From: Sphingopyxis sp.
Lineage (GTDB): Bacteria > Pseudomonadota > Alphaproteobacteria > Sphingomonadales > Sphingomonadaceae
Length of the DNA: 64,000 bases
Reading direction: 5' to 3'
Assembly (NCBI GenBank): GCA_002733865.1
Contig: NVXM01000003.1
Coordinates: forward strand, 62,001-126,000
Shown here in pieces: positions 35,957 to 44,713 of the stretch (its first letter is position 1; each line of letters begins with the position of its first letter). Below the pieces are notes generated by a model, which worked only from the letters and a program-made list of their open reading frames with translations, was not told where the DNA came from and searched no databases. A program made the position numbers and the translations under genes.

Positions 35957-37948
35957 TCAACCCTTGTCATTCTTCCCGATATAGCGGGACAGCGGCGTGT
36001 CGCTGCGGACCGTCGGCCCGCGCGGGTTTTTCGTGTCATAGACCACCGCGTTTTCCAGCACGCGCTTCACATAGTTGCGGGTTTCGGAAATCGGGATCTC
36101 CTCGATCCACTTAACCCAGTCGATGCCGCCCATGCGCGGGTCGCCGTTGGCCCGGAGCCATTTGTTCACATTGCCGGGACCAGCGTTATAGGCAGCGATG
36201 GCGAGCGGATAACTGCCGCCATAATAGTCCATCATCCGCTGGATATAGCCGCTGCCGAGCCTGATGTTATATTGCGGATCATCGGTCAGCGAAGAGAGGT
36301 TGTAGGACAGATTGGCCTTGCCGGACTGTTCCCGGGCGGTTCCAGGCATCAGCTGCATCAGGCCGCGCGCACCGGCATGGCTGATCGCGCCTTCGGCGAA
36401 CTGGCTTTCCTGCCGGGTGATCGCGTGGATCAGCGTCCAGCTGCTTTCATGGCCGAAAGGAACCTGCATGGTTGGAAAGGATGTATCGTCGATCGGTCCG
36501 ACACCGGCACTGTGCGCGCTGATGCCCTTGATCACACCGAGATCCCGCGCCCCCGTACGAGTCGCAAGGTCGCTGAGCAGCATATAGTCTTTGGCCGTCT
36601 TGGCATTATAGGCGAGCGCCCGGTGAAAGCGGATCTGCTCGCGCCAGGGTCCGGTGCGGATCGATGCCTTGGTCGCGATAACCAGAGGCTCGCTGTCATA
36701 GGCCTTGCGGTCCTCGTCGGTGATTTCGATGGCCGGCTTGCGATCGAAGACTGGTAGCGGGCGGCCCAGCCGTTCCAGCGACAACTGCCCGTAGAAATAA
36801 TCCGGAAAGGCAGCGGCTTTCTCGAAATAGGCATTGGCCTGTTCGGTCTGGCCGGCTTCTGCGGCCGCGCGGCCCGCCCAATAATAGCCCTTGGAGGTGA
36901 TATTTGGAGAGTCATAGGACTGCGCGTATCGTTCGAACAACGGCACCGCCTTGGCTGGCTGCCGCATTCCGTTGAGTGCGGCGGTGCCGGCGATCCAGGC
37001 GAGATCAGAATATTTATCGCGAACCCGGGAATTCTGGTCCGCGATCCGGGTAGGCACCGCATAGGCATCATCGATTTTCGAGGCGATATCATAAGCCAAG
37101 GTCCATTGCCGGTCGTTGGCTGCCGCTTCCGCGTTGATCAACATGGCCTCGAACCAGGTTTCAGGGGAGGCGGGCTTGACGCGCAACGGCAAGCGCGTGG
37201 CGAGCAGCTGGCGCGCGGCATAGCTCTGGCCGCTGTTCCGCAGATAACGGGCGCGATCGGCCAGATAGCCAGCGTCATCGCGCGCGATCCCGCCGACTGC
37301 GCTGGCTCTTTCATTGGCATCCGGGGATTCGGTTAACTGAGCCAGCCTGGCTTCGAAAACCGGCCGCCGCTGGCTGGATGTAAATCCGATCTGGCGAGCG
37401 GCATCCCGCGTTGCGCGGGCCCACAACAGCGCGTCCATGCGCGCATCATGATCTTCGACAGTGAACGCGGAGCTGAAGCGGGAGAGCAGCGCCGCTTCAT
37501 CTTCGTCGGTCAGCGTCCCGCCGCGCCATGCCGTTCTGGCCCATTCGTTGGCCTTGTCCCGCTGCCCGCTGGCTTGCAGGGCAACCGCGAATTTCGCTGC
37601 ACCGGCGTTGGTGATTGGTTCGAATTGCGAGAAAAATGCCAGCACGCGGGTCGGCGAAAAGCTGTCGATATTGATCGCCTGTTCGGCATTGCGCCGCATT
37701 CTGGTATCTTCAGGCCAGCCAGGGAACGTTACCAGGAAACCAGCGTAATCCTCGAATGAGTAGTTGTCGGATTGCGTCAAGACACGCCAGCGTTGCAAAC
37801 CCAGGACAGCGTTGCCACCGGTGGGATCGGACAGGCCTGCGCTTTCTGTCTGCCAGCCCATTTGTTCGCTGATATTATCGGCTGCCATGCAGGTGGCGGG
37901 GGTCAGAAGGAGCGTTGCTATAACAAATCTTGATACCATACTGGACAT
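35957..37948 (-). CDS. slt: Soluble lytic murein transglycosylase
   Basis: The 663-residue product has a signal peptide (about 22 residues, C-M-A-A end), a long helical superhelix of TPR-like repeats (about 40-480) and a C-terminal SLT domain. The catalytic Glu is residue 514 in I-T-R-Q-E-S-Q-F, followed by G-L-M-Q-L-M-P-G and A-Y-N-A-G-P-G-N. It cleaves the glycan strand of peptidoglycan to 1,6-anhydro-muropeptides in the periplasm. The C-terminus after the domain is short. It is upstream of an exported hydrolase on the same strand. Confidence 0.95.
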   Translation of the reverse strand: MSSMVSRFVIATLLLTPATCMAADNISEQMGWQTESAGLSDPTGGNAVLGLQRWRVLTQSDNYSFEDYAGFLVTFPGWPEDTRMRRNAEQAINIDSFSPTRVLAFFSQFEPITNAGAAKFAVALQASGQRDKANEWARTAWRGGTLTDEDEAALLSRFSSAFTVEDHDARMDALLWARATRDAARQIGFTSSQRRPVFEARLAQLTESPDANERASAVGGIARDDAGYLADRARYLRNSGQSYAARQLLATRLPLRVKPASPETWFEAMLINAEAAANDRQWTLAYDIASKIDDAYAVPTRIADQNSRVRDKYSDLAWIAGTAALNGMRQPAKAVPLFERYAQSYDSPNITSKGYYWAGRAAAEAGQTEQANAYFEKAAAFPDYFYGQLSLERLGRPLPVFDRKPAIEITDEDRKAYDSEPLVIATKASIRTGPWREQIRFHRALAYNAKTAKDYMLLSDLATRTGARDLGVIKGISAHSAGVGPIDDTSFPTMQVPFGHESSWTLIHAITRQESQFAEGAISHAGARGLMQLMPGTAREQSGKANLSYNLSSLTDDPQYNIRLGSGYIQRMMDYYGGSYPLAIAAYNAGPGNVNKWLRANGDPRMGGIDWVKWIEEIPISETRNYVKRVLENAVVYDTKNPRGPTVRSDTPLSRYIGKNDKG

Positions 37949-38062
37949 TATACGGTTAGGCTCCTTATCAGGCGCTGAACGGCGAACTATATCACCGTTA
38001 AAAATGAAAATGACTTGGTGGCGGCTTTGCCAATTTCCAAGGGAAACATAAAGGATTATTAG

Positions 38063-38938
38063 ATGTTCTCGGGCTCAATACCGGCTCTGGCGACTCCCTT
38101 TCGCGATGGATCGTTTGCCGAAGACCAGTTTCGCGCTCTCGTGGACTGGCAGATCGATCAAGGCAGTAGCGCTCTCGTGCCCTGCGGGACAACCGGCGAA
38201 TCATCGACCTTGTCGAATGCCGAGCATCACCGTGTGATCGAAATCTGCGTAGAGCAGGCGGCTGGCCGGGTGCCGGTGATCGCAGGCTGCGGGTCCAACG
38301 ACACAACCAATGCGATGTTGCACCTCACTTTCTCCAAGAAATGCGGAGCCAGTGCTGGTCTCGTGGTCGCGCCTTATTACAACCGGCCCAATCAGGAAGG
38401 CATTATCGCCCATTTTGAGGCGCTGACAGCCAATGTGGATTTGCCCTTGGTTCTCTATAATGTTCCGGCGCGGACAGTGACCGACATGATGCCTGACACC
38501 GTCGCGGCCTTGTCGAAACTTCCCAATGTCGTGGCGATCAAGGATGCCAGCGGCGATCTCGACCGCGTCACCGCGCATCGCCTCAATTGTGCCGATGACC
38601 TTGTGCTGCTTTCTGGAGTCGATGAGCTGTCGCTGGCGTTTAACGCTGCTGGTGGTGTCGGCTGCATTTCGGTGACCGCCAACGTGGCGCCCAAATTATG
38701 CGCCGAGTTTCAGGCCGCTTGTGCGGCTGGCGATTATGCCAAGGCGCGCGAATTGAATGATGTGCTCTATCCGCTGCACAAGGCGCTGTTCTCGGATGCG
38801 TCTCCCGGCCCGGTCAAATATGCCATGTCACAGGTTCTCGAGGATTTTTCGACTGACTTGCGCTTGCCCATGACCCCGCCGTCCGAAGCAAGCCGTAATG
38901 CGGTAGACGCCGCCCTGAAAGGCGCAGGACTGGTCTGA
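38063..38938 (+). CDS. dapA: 4-Hydroxy-tetrahydrodipicolinate synthase
   Basis: The 291-residue product is a TIM-barrel class I aldolase. It has [11 protein letters not shown] (pyruvate and allosteric side), [15 protein letters not shown] and the Schiff-base Lys160 in V-A-I-K-D-A-S-G-D. It condenses pyruvate with aspartate semialdehyde in the lysine/diaminopimelate pathway, which feeds peptidoglycan. Its stop overlaps the smpB start (TGATG), the first of several overlaps in a four-gene unit. Confidence 0.96.
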   Translation: MFSGSIPALATPFRDGSFAEDQFRALVDWQIDQGSSALVPCGTTGESSTLSNAEHHRVIEICVEQAAGRVPVIAGCGSNDTTNAMLHLTFSKKCGASAGLVVAPYYNRPNQEGIIAHFEALTANVDLPLVLYNVPARTVTDMMPDTVAALSKLPNVVAIKDASGDLDRVTAHRLNCADDLVLLSGVDELSLAFNAAGGVGCISVTANVAPKLCAEFQAACAAGDYAKARELNDVLYPLHKALFSDASPGPVKYAMSQVLEDFSTDLRLPMTPPSEASRNAVDAALKGAGLV

Positions 38939-39420
38939 TGGCAAAACCGCGGCCGGAGGAATTTGACAAGCAGAAGGTCGTCGCCGAGAATCGGCGGGCG
39001 CGCTATGACTATTTTCTGGATGAAAAATTCGAAGCCGGCATCATGCTGACCGGGACGGAGGTGAAATCGTTGCGCTCCGGCTCAGGCACGATCGCGGAAA
39101 GCTATGCGGAAGTGAAAGATGACGAGGTTTGGCTGATCAACGCCAATATCCAGGAATGGAGCCACGGCAACCGGTATAACCACACACCGACGCGGCCGCG
39201 CAAATTATTGCTCAATCGGCGACAGATCAACAAACTGCACGGCGCCGTGATGCGCAAGGGCATGACGATTGTGCCGCTGTCGATCTATTTCAACAGCAAG
39301 GGTCGGGCAAAGCTGGAACTGGCGCTCGCCAAAGGTAAAAAAGCGCCGGACAAGCGGCAAACCGAAAAGGATCGCGACTGGAAAAGGCAGCAGGGCCGGC
39401 TGATGCGCGAACATGGCTGA
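38938..39420 (+). CDS. smpB: SsrA-binding protein
   Basis: The 160-residue product is SmpB, partner of tmRNA in rescue of stalled ribosomes. It shows the family pattern: [22 protein letters not shown], the H-x-H strand region, and a C-terminal basic tail ([17 protein letters not shown]) that enters the ribosome mRNA channel. It overlaps dapA by one base and DUF2062 by eight. No tmRNA gene lies in the window. Confidence 0.97.
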   Translation: MAKPRPEEFDKQKVVAENRRARYDYFLDEKFEAGIMLTGTEVKSLRSGSGTIAESYAEVKDDEVWLINANIQEWSHGNRYNHTPTRPRKLLLNRRQINKLHGAVMRKGMTIVPLSIYFNSKGRAKLELALAKGKKAPDKRQTEKDRDWKRQQGRLMREHG

Positions 39421-40027
39421 CCAAAAACCCGATATGCAGGAAAAGGATTTTGCGGCTCGCTCGATCTTGACCGCCGTTCACTGGTTGCAGAGAAGAATGC
39501 CGACCCGAGCGGGGATGGAGCGTAACAAATATCTAAAACCCATTGGGCATCGTTTTTTGCGTTCCGAATTGTGGCGGTTCACCAGGCGTTCGGTGCCACG
39601 AGGCGTAGCGCTTGGCATGCTGGCTGCATTTCTGGTTCCTGTCGGCCAGATATTCGCAGCGGTTTTTCTTGCGCTTCCGGTACGCGCCAATGTTCCAATC
39701 GCGGCACTTACCACCTTCATCACCAATCCTCTGACCTATCCTTTCTGGATTGCTGCTGCCAACCAGACCGGAAAATTCGTGCTGCAAATTGATGCAATGA
39801 CCGAAGGCCGGCCCATTACCACCCATATGCAGAGCGAATTTGGCCAATGGCTTAGCTGGCTGGGACGCGAGGCCGGCGTGACGGCGTTCGGATTTGTGCT
39901 ATTCGCGATATTCTTTGCTGCGGTGGGTTATTTAGTCAGTTCCTTTGGCTGGCGCTGGTGGATCGCCCGGAAACGGAAGGAACGCGTGAACAAAATTTAC
40001 GCCAACAGGTCCGGCGATGGCGAGTAA
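39413..40027 (+). CDS. DUF2062 membrane protein
   Basis: The 204-residue product has a basic N-terminal segment and three hydrophobic stretches (about 66-90, 95-120, 155-175). The motif [11 protein letters not shown] and N-P-L-T-Y-P-F-W match the DUF2062 family of small inner-membrane proteins, whose function is unknown. Its start overlaps smpB by 8 bp and its end overlaps cckA by 11 bp, so it is tightly coupled to both. Confidence 0.82.
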   Translation: MADQKPDMQEKDFAARSILTAVHWLQRRMPTRAGMERNKYLKPIGHRFLRSELWRFTRRSVPRGVALGMLAAFLVPVGQIFAAVFLALPVRANVPIAALTTFITNPLTYPFWIAAANQTGKFVLQIDAMTEGRPITTHMQSEFGQWLSWLGREAGVTAFGFVLFAIFFAAVGYLVSSFGWRWWIARKRKERVNKIYANRSGDGE

Positions 40028-42458
40028 GGCACCAGTCAAATCAGGATTGCTGAACCCCAGCACGCGCAAGGCGATGACGGATGTTCGCGCCCGCGCTGCT
40101 ATATTGGTGGTCGCGGTTTTGGCGTCCGTTGGTTTGCTCTATTGGCAAGTGCAGAATATTACGCTGATCATAGCTTTTCTTGCTCTGCTGATCAGCCTCG
40201 CCGGAGTGGCCTTCTTCTTGCGGCCGCAGAATATAGTCACGGATCAGGATTACGCCGAGCCTGAAGACTGGGCAGTGACGCGCATTGTTGCCGATCAGTC
40301 TTCGATTGGCCTGGCCATTACCGACCGCGCCGGCCGGCTGGTCTGTGCCAATGACCTTTTTACCAAATGGTTCAACGGCGCCGCTGTTCCGCCCGAACTG
40401 CCGTTGCAGGCTGGCGGCAATGAGTTGCTGGCGTCGGCTGGCCGGGCCGCCTGGCGGGACGGTGTCGGTTATGCCGAAGGGTTGAAGCGGGGAGTCGCTG
40501 AATATAGCGCAAAGGTTGTCCGTGCCGGGCAGGGCGACGAATATTTGCTGTGGCAGATGATACCGCAGATCCAGGCGGATGTTCTGGATGACATGATCGC
40601 TCTGGTTGGCGGTGGCGGTGGACGCGCTTTGTCGGAAGCGGGAATCCTGGCTAGCGTGATCGGTGGCGAGGGACGGATCCGCGCGTCCAATCAGGTCTTT
40701 GCCTTGCGCGCGACTGGCCGGATCGATGCCAATATATCCGGCCGGAATTTCATCAGCTTTCTGCGCTCCGACGACAAGGGGACAATCTTCTTCGAACGCG
40801 AGGGACGGCACGGGATGCCGGTGCGGCTATTCCACATTCCTCTGGACCGGCATAAGGAAAATGGACCGGCGCTGATTTTGCTGATCGATGATGATGGCAG
40901 CATGGTCGAGCGCGGCAAGGCGCTGGAGCAGATGGAGTCGATGCTTTCGTTGTTGCCATTGGGGCTTGCGCTGACGGATCGGGACGGACGCTTTTTGTTT
41001 CTTAACGAGGCCTTCGCCAAAACTGCCGGCATCGGCGAAAATGAACAGCCGCTCTATCCCGGCGATCTGATGATCCGCGATGACAAATCGGCGGTAGCCG
41101 ATGCGGTCCGCCGTTACGCGAGTGGGCCGCCGCTGACCGGGGATCTGGCGGTCCGGTTGCGCAATGGCGGTGACGAGCCGGTCGCGCTCGGTATCGCCGG
41201 GGTGCGCGGGCTTGGCGAGGCGGCGGTGCTGCTTTCGATCCGCGACAATAGCGAAGAATCGAAATTGAAGAGCCAGGTGGCGCAGGCGACAAAGATGCAG
41301 GCGGTGGGCCAGCTTGCAGGAGGGGTCGCCCATGACTTCAACAATATCCTGACCGCGATCATTGGTCATTGCGACCTGATGCTGCTGCGCCATGCGCCGG
41401 GTGACAGCGACTATGATGATATCCAGCAGGTCAAGAACAACAGCAATCGCGCAGCCGGCCTGACCAGACAATTGCTTGCTTTCTCGCGCCAGCAGACGCT
41501 GCGGCCGCAGGTTCTGCAACTGCCAGACGTGGTCGCAGACGTGTCTAACCTGCTCAAACGACTGCTCGATGAGACCATCGAACTGGAAGTGCGGCACGGC
41601 CGGAATCTAGGCTTGGTCCGTGCGGATCCGGGCCAGCTCGAGCAGGTGATTATCAATCTCGGTGTCAATGCGCGCGATGCGATGCCCGATGGCGGCAAAA
41701 TTTCGATCTCGACGCAGGCGATATCCGCAGCCGATGTCCGGGCTCTCAAAACAGAAATTCTGCCAATCGGAGACTATACCGCGCTCTTCTTCAAGGATTC
41801 CGGCAACGGGATCCCGCCCCGTGTCATCGGCAAAATTTTTGAACCATTTTTTACCACCAAGGCGGTCGGGAAGGGCACCGGGCTGGGGCTGTCGACGGTT
41901 TACGGGATTATCAAGCAGTCGGGTGGATATATTTTCGCCGATTCGAAACCGGGCGAGGGCACCACCTTCTCAATCTACTTCCCCGTTCATCGGCCAACCG
42001 CAGAAGACACGGAGAGCGCAACCTTGAATTCGCCTCCGGTCAAAGCCACGGCCAAGAAGGAATTGTGGGGGACCGGTCATGTCCTGCTGGTCGAAGATGA
42101 GGATATGGTGCGGGCTGTCGCCGAGCGGGCGTTGACCCGTCAGGGTTATACTGTGGTCACCGCCAGCGAGGGTGAGGAGGCCTTGGCCGTTCTTGCCGGT
42201 CAGGGTGACGACGAGCCGCCGTTCGACGTGATAGTCTCGGATGTGGTGATGCCGAATATGGACGGGCCGACCATGGCGAAGCATGTACGAAAAGACCATC
42301 CCGACCTGCCGATCCTGTTCATGTCCGGCTATGCCGAGGAGCAATTGCGCAAGTCGATTAATCTGGACAAGGTCAATTTCCTGCCAAAGCCATTTTCTGT
42401 GGCCCAAATAGCGGAGGCCGTGGCGAAGACTCTGGCCGAACATGCCAAACTGCCCTAG
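40017..42458 (+). CDS. cckA: Cell-cycle hybrid histidine kinase CckA
   Basis: The 813-residue product has two N-terminal membrane helices (about 27-43 and 49-67), two or three PAS-like sensor domains (about 75-400), a HisKA domain with the phosphorylation site G-G-V-A-H-D-F-N-N (His439), an ATPase domain with G-x-G-I-P and G-T-G-L-G-L-S, and a C-terminal receiver with Asp742 in V-S-D-V-V-M-P. This is the alphaproteobacterial CckA layout, the kinase/phosphatase that acts through ChpT on CtrA and CpdR. It is the last gene of the dapA-smpB-DUF2062-cckA overlap series. Confidence 0.9.
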   Translation: MASKAPVKSGLLNPSTRKAMTDVRARAAILVVAVLASVGLLYWQVQNITLIIAFLALLISLAGVAFFLRPQNIVTDQDYAEPEDWAVTRIVADQSSIGLAITDRAGRLVCANDLFTKWFNGAAVPPELPLQAGGNELLASAGRAAWRDGVGYAEGLKRGVAEYSAKVVRAGQGDEYLLWQMIPQIQADVLDDMIALVGGGGGRALSEAGILASVIGGEGRIRASNQVFALRATGRIDANISGRNFISFLRSDDKGTIFFEREGRHGMPVRLFHIPLDRHKENGPALILLIDDDGSMVERGKALEQMESMLSLLPLGLALTDRDGRFLFLNEAFAKTAGIGENEQPLYPGDLMIRDDKSAVADAVRRYASGPPLTGDLAVRLRNGGDEPVALGIAGVRGLGEAAVLLSIRDNSEESKLKSQVAQATKMQAVGQLAGGVAHDFNNILTAIIGHCDLMLLRHAPGDSDYDDIQQVKNNSNRAAGLTRQLLAFSRQQTLRPQVLQLPDVVADVSNLLKRLLDETIELEVRHGRNLGLVRADPGQLEQVIINLGVNARDAMPDGGKISISTQAISAADVRALKTEILPIGDYTALFFKDSGNGIPPRVIGKIFEPFFTTKAVGKGTGLGLSTVYGIIKQSGGYIFADSKPGEGTTFSIYFPVHRPTAEDTESATLNSPPVKATAKKELWGTGHVLLVEDEDMVRAVAERALTRQGYTVVTASEGEEALAVLAGQGDDEPPFDVIVSDVVMPNMDGPTMAKHVRKDHPDLPILFMSGYAEEQLRKSINLDKVNFLPKPFSVAQIAEAVAKTLAEHAKLP

Positions 42459-42515
42459 GATCTTTGGTGATTGTCGTTGAATTTGAAAGAGATATCATAA
42501 ATATAGAAAAATAAT

Positions 42516-42530
42516 GTTCCCCTCTTGTTC
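42516..42530 (+). promoter_or_regulatory. LexA (SOS) box before recA
   Basis: The site is GTTC-N7-GTTC, the alphaproteobacterial LexA consensus (GTTC 42516-42519 and 42527-42530). A further GAAC at 42536-42539 makes an overlapping palindrome with the second half-site. It lies 76 bp before the recA start. Confidence 0.8.
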
Positions 42531-42605
42531 TATGAGAACAAATAAGGTACATCATCACAATCATTGATTGATGCTGCTTAAACATTTAGCGAAGGGGACA
42601 GGCAA

Positions 42606-43694
42606 ATGGCCGGCAATTTAAAAGTCGTAGAATCGGAAAATCAATTGAACTCATCAGACAGGCAAAAGGCGCTCGACGCCGCACTGGCGCAGATCGATCG
42701 CGCCTTCGGCAAGGGCTCGGCGATGAAGCTGGGCCAGCGCAGCGCATTGGAAATAGAAGCTATTTCTACCGGCAGTCTCGGACTGGATATCGCGCTTGGC
42801 ATCGGGGGACTGCCAAAGGGACGCGTGATCGAAGTCTACGGACCGGAAAGCTCGGGTAAAACGACGCTCGCCCTGCATGTTATCGCCGAAGCGCAAAAGG
42901 CTGGCGGCACCGCTGCCTTTGTCGATGCGGAGCATGCGCTTGATCCCGTCTATGCCAAGGCCCTGGGCGTCAATACAGACGAGCTGATCATTTCCCAGCC
43001 AGACACCGGAGAGCAGGCGCTGGAAATTACCGATACGCTGGTGCGCTCCAATGCCATCGACATTCTGGTGGTCGATTCGGTCGCTGCGCTGGTGCCGCGC
43101 GCGGAAATCGAGGGCGAAATGGGTGATACCCATGTCGGTCTGCAGGCGCGTTTGATGAGTCAGGCTTTGCGCAAGCTGACAGGTTCGATCAGCCGCTCCA
43201 AATGCATGGTGATCTTCATCAACCAGATCCGCATGAAAATCGGCGTGATGTACGGCAACCCCGAAACCACATCCGGTGGTAACGCGCTCAAATTCTATGC
43301 TTCGGTCCGTCTCGACATCCGTCGCACCGGCCAGATCAAGGAACGCGACGATATTGTCGGCAACTCGACCCGCGTCAAAGTGGTCAAGAACAAGGTGGCC
43401 CCGCCATTCAAGCAGGTCGAGTTTGACATCATGTACGGCCAGGGCATTTCGAAGGTCGGTGAAATTATCGACCTTGGCGTGAAAGCGGGTGTCGTCGAGA
43501 AATCGGGCGCATGGTTCTCCTATGACTCGGTCCGTATCGGGCAGGGACGGGAAAATTCGAAGCGCTTCCTGCTCGAAAACCCTGAGATGATGGCGAAGCT
43601 GGAAAATCAGATTCGCGGCAAGCAGGAAGAAGTGGCCGAGGAAATGATGACCGGTCCGATCGGCAAAGCCGATGACGGCGATGGTGATGCCTGA
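42606..43694 (+). CDS. recA: Recombinase A
   Basis: The 362-residue product is RecA. It has Walker A G-P-E-S-S-G-K-T, the D-A-E-H-A-L-D-P motif, loop L1/L2 residues in the M-S-Q-A-L-R-K-L region, and the Walker B-like I-L-V-V-D-S-V. It forms filaments on single-stranded DNA, drives homologous recombination and triggers LexA self-cleavage. An SOS box upstream and a strong terminator about 165 bp after the stop frame a single-gene unit. ATG 42606 is at the usual start. Confidence 0.98.
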   Translation: MAGNLKVVESENQLNSSDRQKALDAALAQIDRAFGKGSAMKLGQRSALEIEAISTGSLGLDIALGIGGLPKGRVIEVYGPESSGKTTLALHVIAEAQKAGGTAAFVDAEHALDPVYAKALGVNTDELIISQPDTGEQALEITDTLVRSNAIDILVVDSVAALVPRAEIEGEMGDTHVGLQARLMSQALRKLTGSISRSKCMVIFINQIRMKIGVMYGNPETTSGGNALKFYASVRLDIRRTGQIKERDDIVGNSTRVKVVKNKVAPPFKQVEFDIMYGQGISKVGEIIDLGVKAGVVEKSGAWFSYDSVRIGQGRENSKRFLLENPEMMAKLENQIRGKQEEVAEEMMTGPIGKADDGDGDA

Positions 43695-44013
43695 CTGACT
43701 TGAAGGTCAGTGTGGCAATGGCGGAAGGCTCTATCAGATAGGGGGTCTTCCTGTCGCTCCGCTGCCCTTCGGTCGAGGATGCTTTGCTCCTTGGCCGATC
43801 CGACATAGAAAATTTCCGCATTTGCCGGATCACTCTCCCCCGAGGCGATCCATGGCATAGGGCCGTCCTTCTGTCCCCCGACACCAAGGACGGCCCGTTT
43901 TCATTCCCCATGACCTGGTTAAATTTGGGAAAAGATTGACATCTGGCGATATACAACGCTTCCTCGGGCTGAACTTTCACGAACTTTGAACTTTCCGGAA
44001 GGCCAGTCCCACC
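43695..44013. other. Intergenic region between recA and the GST gene
   Basis: These 319 bases hold the recA terminator near 43860 and a possible GST promoter region near 43936 (TTGACA without a good -10). A minus-strand frame at 43607-43858 overlaps the recA 3' end and lacks a family or a ribosome binding site; I do not call it a gene. Nothing else is seen. Confidence 0.5.
43860..43901 (+). terminator. Rho-independent terminator of recA
   Basis: An 11-bp perfect stem, GGGCCGTCCTT (43860-43870) with AAGGACGGCCC (43886-43896), has a 15-base loop and is followed by GTTTTC. There is no T run on the other side, so it acts on the plus strand. Confidence 0.85.
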
Positions 44014-44640
44014 ATGACCATCACCATCCACCATCTCGAAAACAGCCGTTCGCAGCGGATCATCTGGCTGCTCGAGGAACTGGGTCTGCCCTACGAAATC
44101 AAGCGCTACGAGCGGCATCCCAAGACCCAGAAGGCGCCCGACAGTCTGAAAGCCATTCATCCGCTTGGCAAATCGCCGATGATCGAGGATGACGGCGAAG
44201 TGATTATCGAGACCGCTGCCATCGTCGAATATCTGGTAGACAAGGCAGGCGGCCAACTGGGTGCACCGAAAGACGCCAAAGGCGCTCGCCTCTACACCCA
44301 ATATCTCCATTTCGCTGAGGGGTCGATGATGCCGCCACTCTATGGATTGCTGGTAGTCGGTCGCCTGGGCCTGCTCGGTCTCCCCGCGCGCAAACCGGTG
44401 GGCCAGATGGTCACCGACCTTTTGGTCTGGCTGGAGACAGAACTGGCGGATCGCGATTATTTCGCCGGTGATGAGTTGACTGCGGCCGATATCATGATGA
44501 GCTTTCCGCTCGAGGCCTGCCAGTCCCGCGCCGGGCTCGACGCGCGCTATCCAAACTTGATGGCCTGGCTGGCACGCATTCACGCCCGCCCGCAATATCA
44601 GACGGCGCTGGAAAAAGGCGGGCCTTATGCCTTTGCCTGA
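44014..44640 (+). CDS. Glutathione S-transferase family protein
   Basis: The 208-residue product has an N-terminal thioredoxin-like domain with S-x-S-x-R-I-I-W-L-L-E-E-L and the cis-Pro and glutathione motif K-S-P-M-I-E-D-D-G-E-V-I-I-E-T-A-A-I. The helical C-terminal domain has L-T-A-A-D-I-M-M-S (the N-capping helix). Ser12 in the S-R-S-Q-R segment is a possible catalytic Ser. It conjugates or reduces electrophiles with glutathione; the class is not assigned. Confidence 0.9.
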   Translation: MTITIHHLENSRSQRIIWLLEELGLPYEIKRYERHPKTQKAPDSLKAIHPLGKSPMIEDDGEVIIETAAIVEYLVDKAGGQLGAPKDAKGARLYTQYLHFAEGSMMPPLYGLLVVGRLGLLGLPARKPVGQMVTDLLVWLETELADRDYFAGDELTAADIMMSFPLEACQSRAGLDARYPNLMAWLARIHARPQYQTALEKGGPYAFA

Positions 44641-44713
44641 CACGGCGGCAGATTCTGCCGCTCGGTGCAACGGAAGGATTGTCAACGGCAGATCGCTCCC
44701 CTAAGTCGATGGG

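Noticed and set aside
43607..43858. An 83-codon minus-strand frame overlapping the recA 3' end.
   Set aside because: It has no clear ribosome binding site and overlaps recA for a third of its length. The sequence is not convincing as a gene, so it is only mentioned in the intergenic entry.
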